Source of the DNA: [Eubacterium] saphenum
GTDB lineage: Bacteria; Bacillota; Clostridia; Oscillospirales; Ruminococcaceae
Length of the DNA: 21,992 nucleotides
NCBI GenBank assembly: GCA_004554555.1
Contig: SFLN01000017.1
Location: 1-21,992, forward strand
Direction: 5' to 3'
Shown: in pieces, positions 21,204 through 21,992 of the stretch
Numbering within the stretch: position 1 is the stretch's first letter
Layout: each line of letters starts with the position of its first letter
Position numbers and translations under genes: made by a program
Notes under the pieces: model-generated
The model's input: the letters and a program-made list of their open reading frames with translations, nothing else
The model's database searches: none
Told to the model about the DNA's origin: nothing

Positions 21204-21477
21204 GCACCTATAGCTCAGTTGGCTAGAGCACGTGACTTTAGAATAATAGAAGCTCAATAAAGAAATTTATTGATGAACACTCCGCTAATTCGGTGAAACC
21301 TAAACAGCGAAAATTGCATGAAAACGCCGAGCAAGAGAAGAAATTCTTATGTGTAGAGACTTTACACGGAGAGCCTAAGTAGAAATATATGGCTAAGACA
21401 AAGTCCGGACTACAATTTGAAAAAAATGTAGTGAAGTAATCACGGGGTCCAGGGTTCGAATCCCTGTGGGTGCACCA
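21204..21477 (+). tRNA. tRNA-Lys(UUU), interrupted by a group I intron
   Basis: Exon 1 (21204-21239) and exon 2 (21437-21477) join to a canonical tRNA: acceptor GCACCTA/TGGGTGC, D arm GCTC/GAGC with GG, anticodon stem CGTGA/TCACG, loop CTTTTAA (anticodon TTT), variable GGGTC, T arm CAGGG-TTCGAAT-CCCTG, A73 and CCA. The chosen junction is the one that restores a 7-nt anticodon loop; it falls between U35 and U36. Confidence 0.9.
21240..21436 (+). other. group I self-splicing intron in tRNA-Lys
   Basis: This 197-nt ORF-less intron carries group I hallmarks: P1 formed by exon CTTT with internal guide GAAG (U-G pair at the splice site), a P-like segment AATTCGGTGAAACCT, R-like GTAGAGACTTTACAC and S-like AAGACAAAGTCC, giving P7 by GACTTT/AAAGTC, and a terminal G at 21436. 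It lacks the tRNA splicing signals of archaeal introns. Mobility, if any, would depend on an endonuclease encoded elsewhere, such as those flanking this array. Confidence 0.85.
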
Positions 21478-21610
21478 ATGTGTCATTCATATAATTGATA
21501 ATATTTTTAACCATTACTCAGAAAAGTTTGAGTTTGAATTCAAGGCGACTCATCATTTTAAAAAGCACAAGACTTTTATGTGCTAAATTATATAGTAGAG
21601 GGTTCGAAAT

Positions 21611-21992
21611 ATGATTTGAAATAAGGGTTTAACAAGTAAAACTTCTGAGAGTGTAGCAAAAGCACAACAACATTTAAAAGATTACTATAAAATACATGCT
21701 GGTGCGTGAACTGGTAAAAAACATACTGAAGAAACGAAAGCTAAGATAAGTGCAGCTAGAAGAAAATACTTAAATGAGCATCCAGATAAAGTGCCATTTA
21801 AGTTAAATCATTCATCTAAAGAAAGTTTTCCAGAAAAATATTTTAGAAAATGACTTAAAAATGAGGGTTTGTTAGAAGCACAAGAATTACAAATTGATAG
21901 ATATACTTTAGACTTTGCATGACCAGATAAAAAAATTTATTTAGAAATTGATGGAAATCAGCATAAGTTAGACTGAATGCAAAAGCACGATA
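21611..21992 (+). CDS. NUMOD3 + Vsr/DUF559-like homing endonuclease with TGA-coded Trp (3' end outside window)
   Basis: From ATG 21611 (AGAGGG at 21597-21602) the frame has no TAA or TAG to the window end (127 codons) but five TGAs at 21617, 21707, 21851, 21920 and 21974. Reading TGA as Trp gives MIWNKGLTSKTSES, GAWTGKKHTEETKAKIS (a NUMOD3-type DNA-binding motif), KYFRKWLKNEG, LDFAWPDKK, IYLEIDGNQH and LDWMQKHD, the start of a Vsr-like nuclease domain. No TGG occurs in the frame. The layout DNA-binding motif then nuclease matches free-standing phage homing endonucleases. Its C-terminal third is missing at the edge. It parallels the truncated copy at 19904-20221. Confidence 0.85.

Noticed and set aside
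21238..21486. Minus-strand 82-codon frame over the tRNA-Lys intron
   Set aside because: It runs through the group I intron core and tRNA exon 2, has no ribosome binding site and is explained by the RNA features.
21478..21600. Short protein-like frame ending KHKTFMC before the second endonuclease
   Set aside because: No start codon or ribosome binding site, only about 35 codons, and it overlaps a small AGCACA/TGTGCT hairpin. Could be the tail of a lost gene but cannot be supported.

Overview
The first 19.9 kb looks like the chromosome of a spore-forming clostridial Firmicute, probably of the Oscillospirales/Ruminococcaceae type. The reasons are spoVAC-spoVAD-spoVAE, a PucR/CdaR-type HTH tail beside ftsEX, GreA-LysS coupling, GGAGG ribosome binding sites and moderate GC. 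These genes use the standard bacterial code, with TGG for Trp and TGA among the stops. The taxonomic placement is an inference from gene content; nothing here fixes a species.

Layout of the chromosomal part: (i) 1-5958, plus strand: the end of a CdaR/PucR-like regulator, ftsE-ftsX (divisome-linked peptidoglycan hydrolase control), a membrane-anchored S41/CtpA protease, greA, lysS and a single-pass membrane protein of unknown function, closed by a hairpin. (ii) 5992-6443: a non-coding island of strong hairpins, followed by a small helical conserved protein on the minus strand. (iii) 16260 down to 7003, minus strand: seven tightly packed genes that read as one operon (Nudix hydrolase, short SecA, MnmE, two TrkA-type RCK proteins, a large FtsA-like ATPase with a C-terminal extension, a GH26-like lipoprotein). 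It starts at a near-consensus promoter and ends at a hairpin with a T-rich tail. A second, perfect-consensus promoter fires in the opposite direction into a HAD phosphatase and a VOC protein. (iv) 19891 down to 17496, minus strand: spoVAC, spoVAD, spoVAE. The roughly 530 bp between spoVAD and spoVAE contains a decayed ~100-bp tandem array derived from the 3' end of spoVAD itself.

At about 19.90 kb, right at the spoVAC ribosome binding site, the sequence changes abruptly. It becomes AT-rich and phage-like: a 5'-truncated Vsr/DUF559-type homing endonuclease, then a dense array of CCA-encoding tRNA genes, a 26-codon basic peptide gene, a group I intron in tRNA-Lys(UUU), and the start of a second NUMOD3 + Vsr-like endonuclease. 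That last gene has five in-frame TGA codons, each where Trp is expected, and no TGG. This part therefore appears to use TGA = Trp, unlike the adjacent chromosome. The tRNA array is itself unusual. It has a Thr(UGU) tRNA on a long-variable-arm body, a Pro(UGG) tRNA without canonical D and T loops, a Leu(CAA) tRNA with a short variable loop, and a probable circularly permuted tRNA-Pro(AGG) whose 3' half lies 4 nt upstream of its 5' half. Whether the junction is a real integration or a chimeric assembly join cannot be decided from the sequence alone; the position of the break makes an assembly join a serious possibility.
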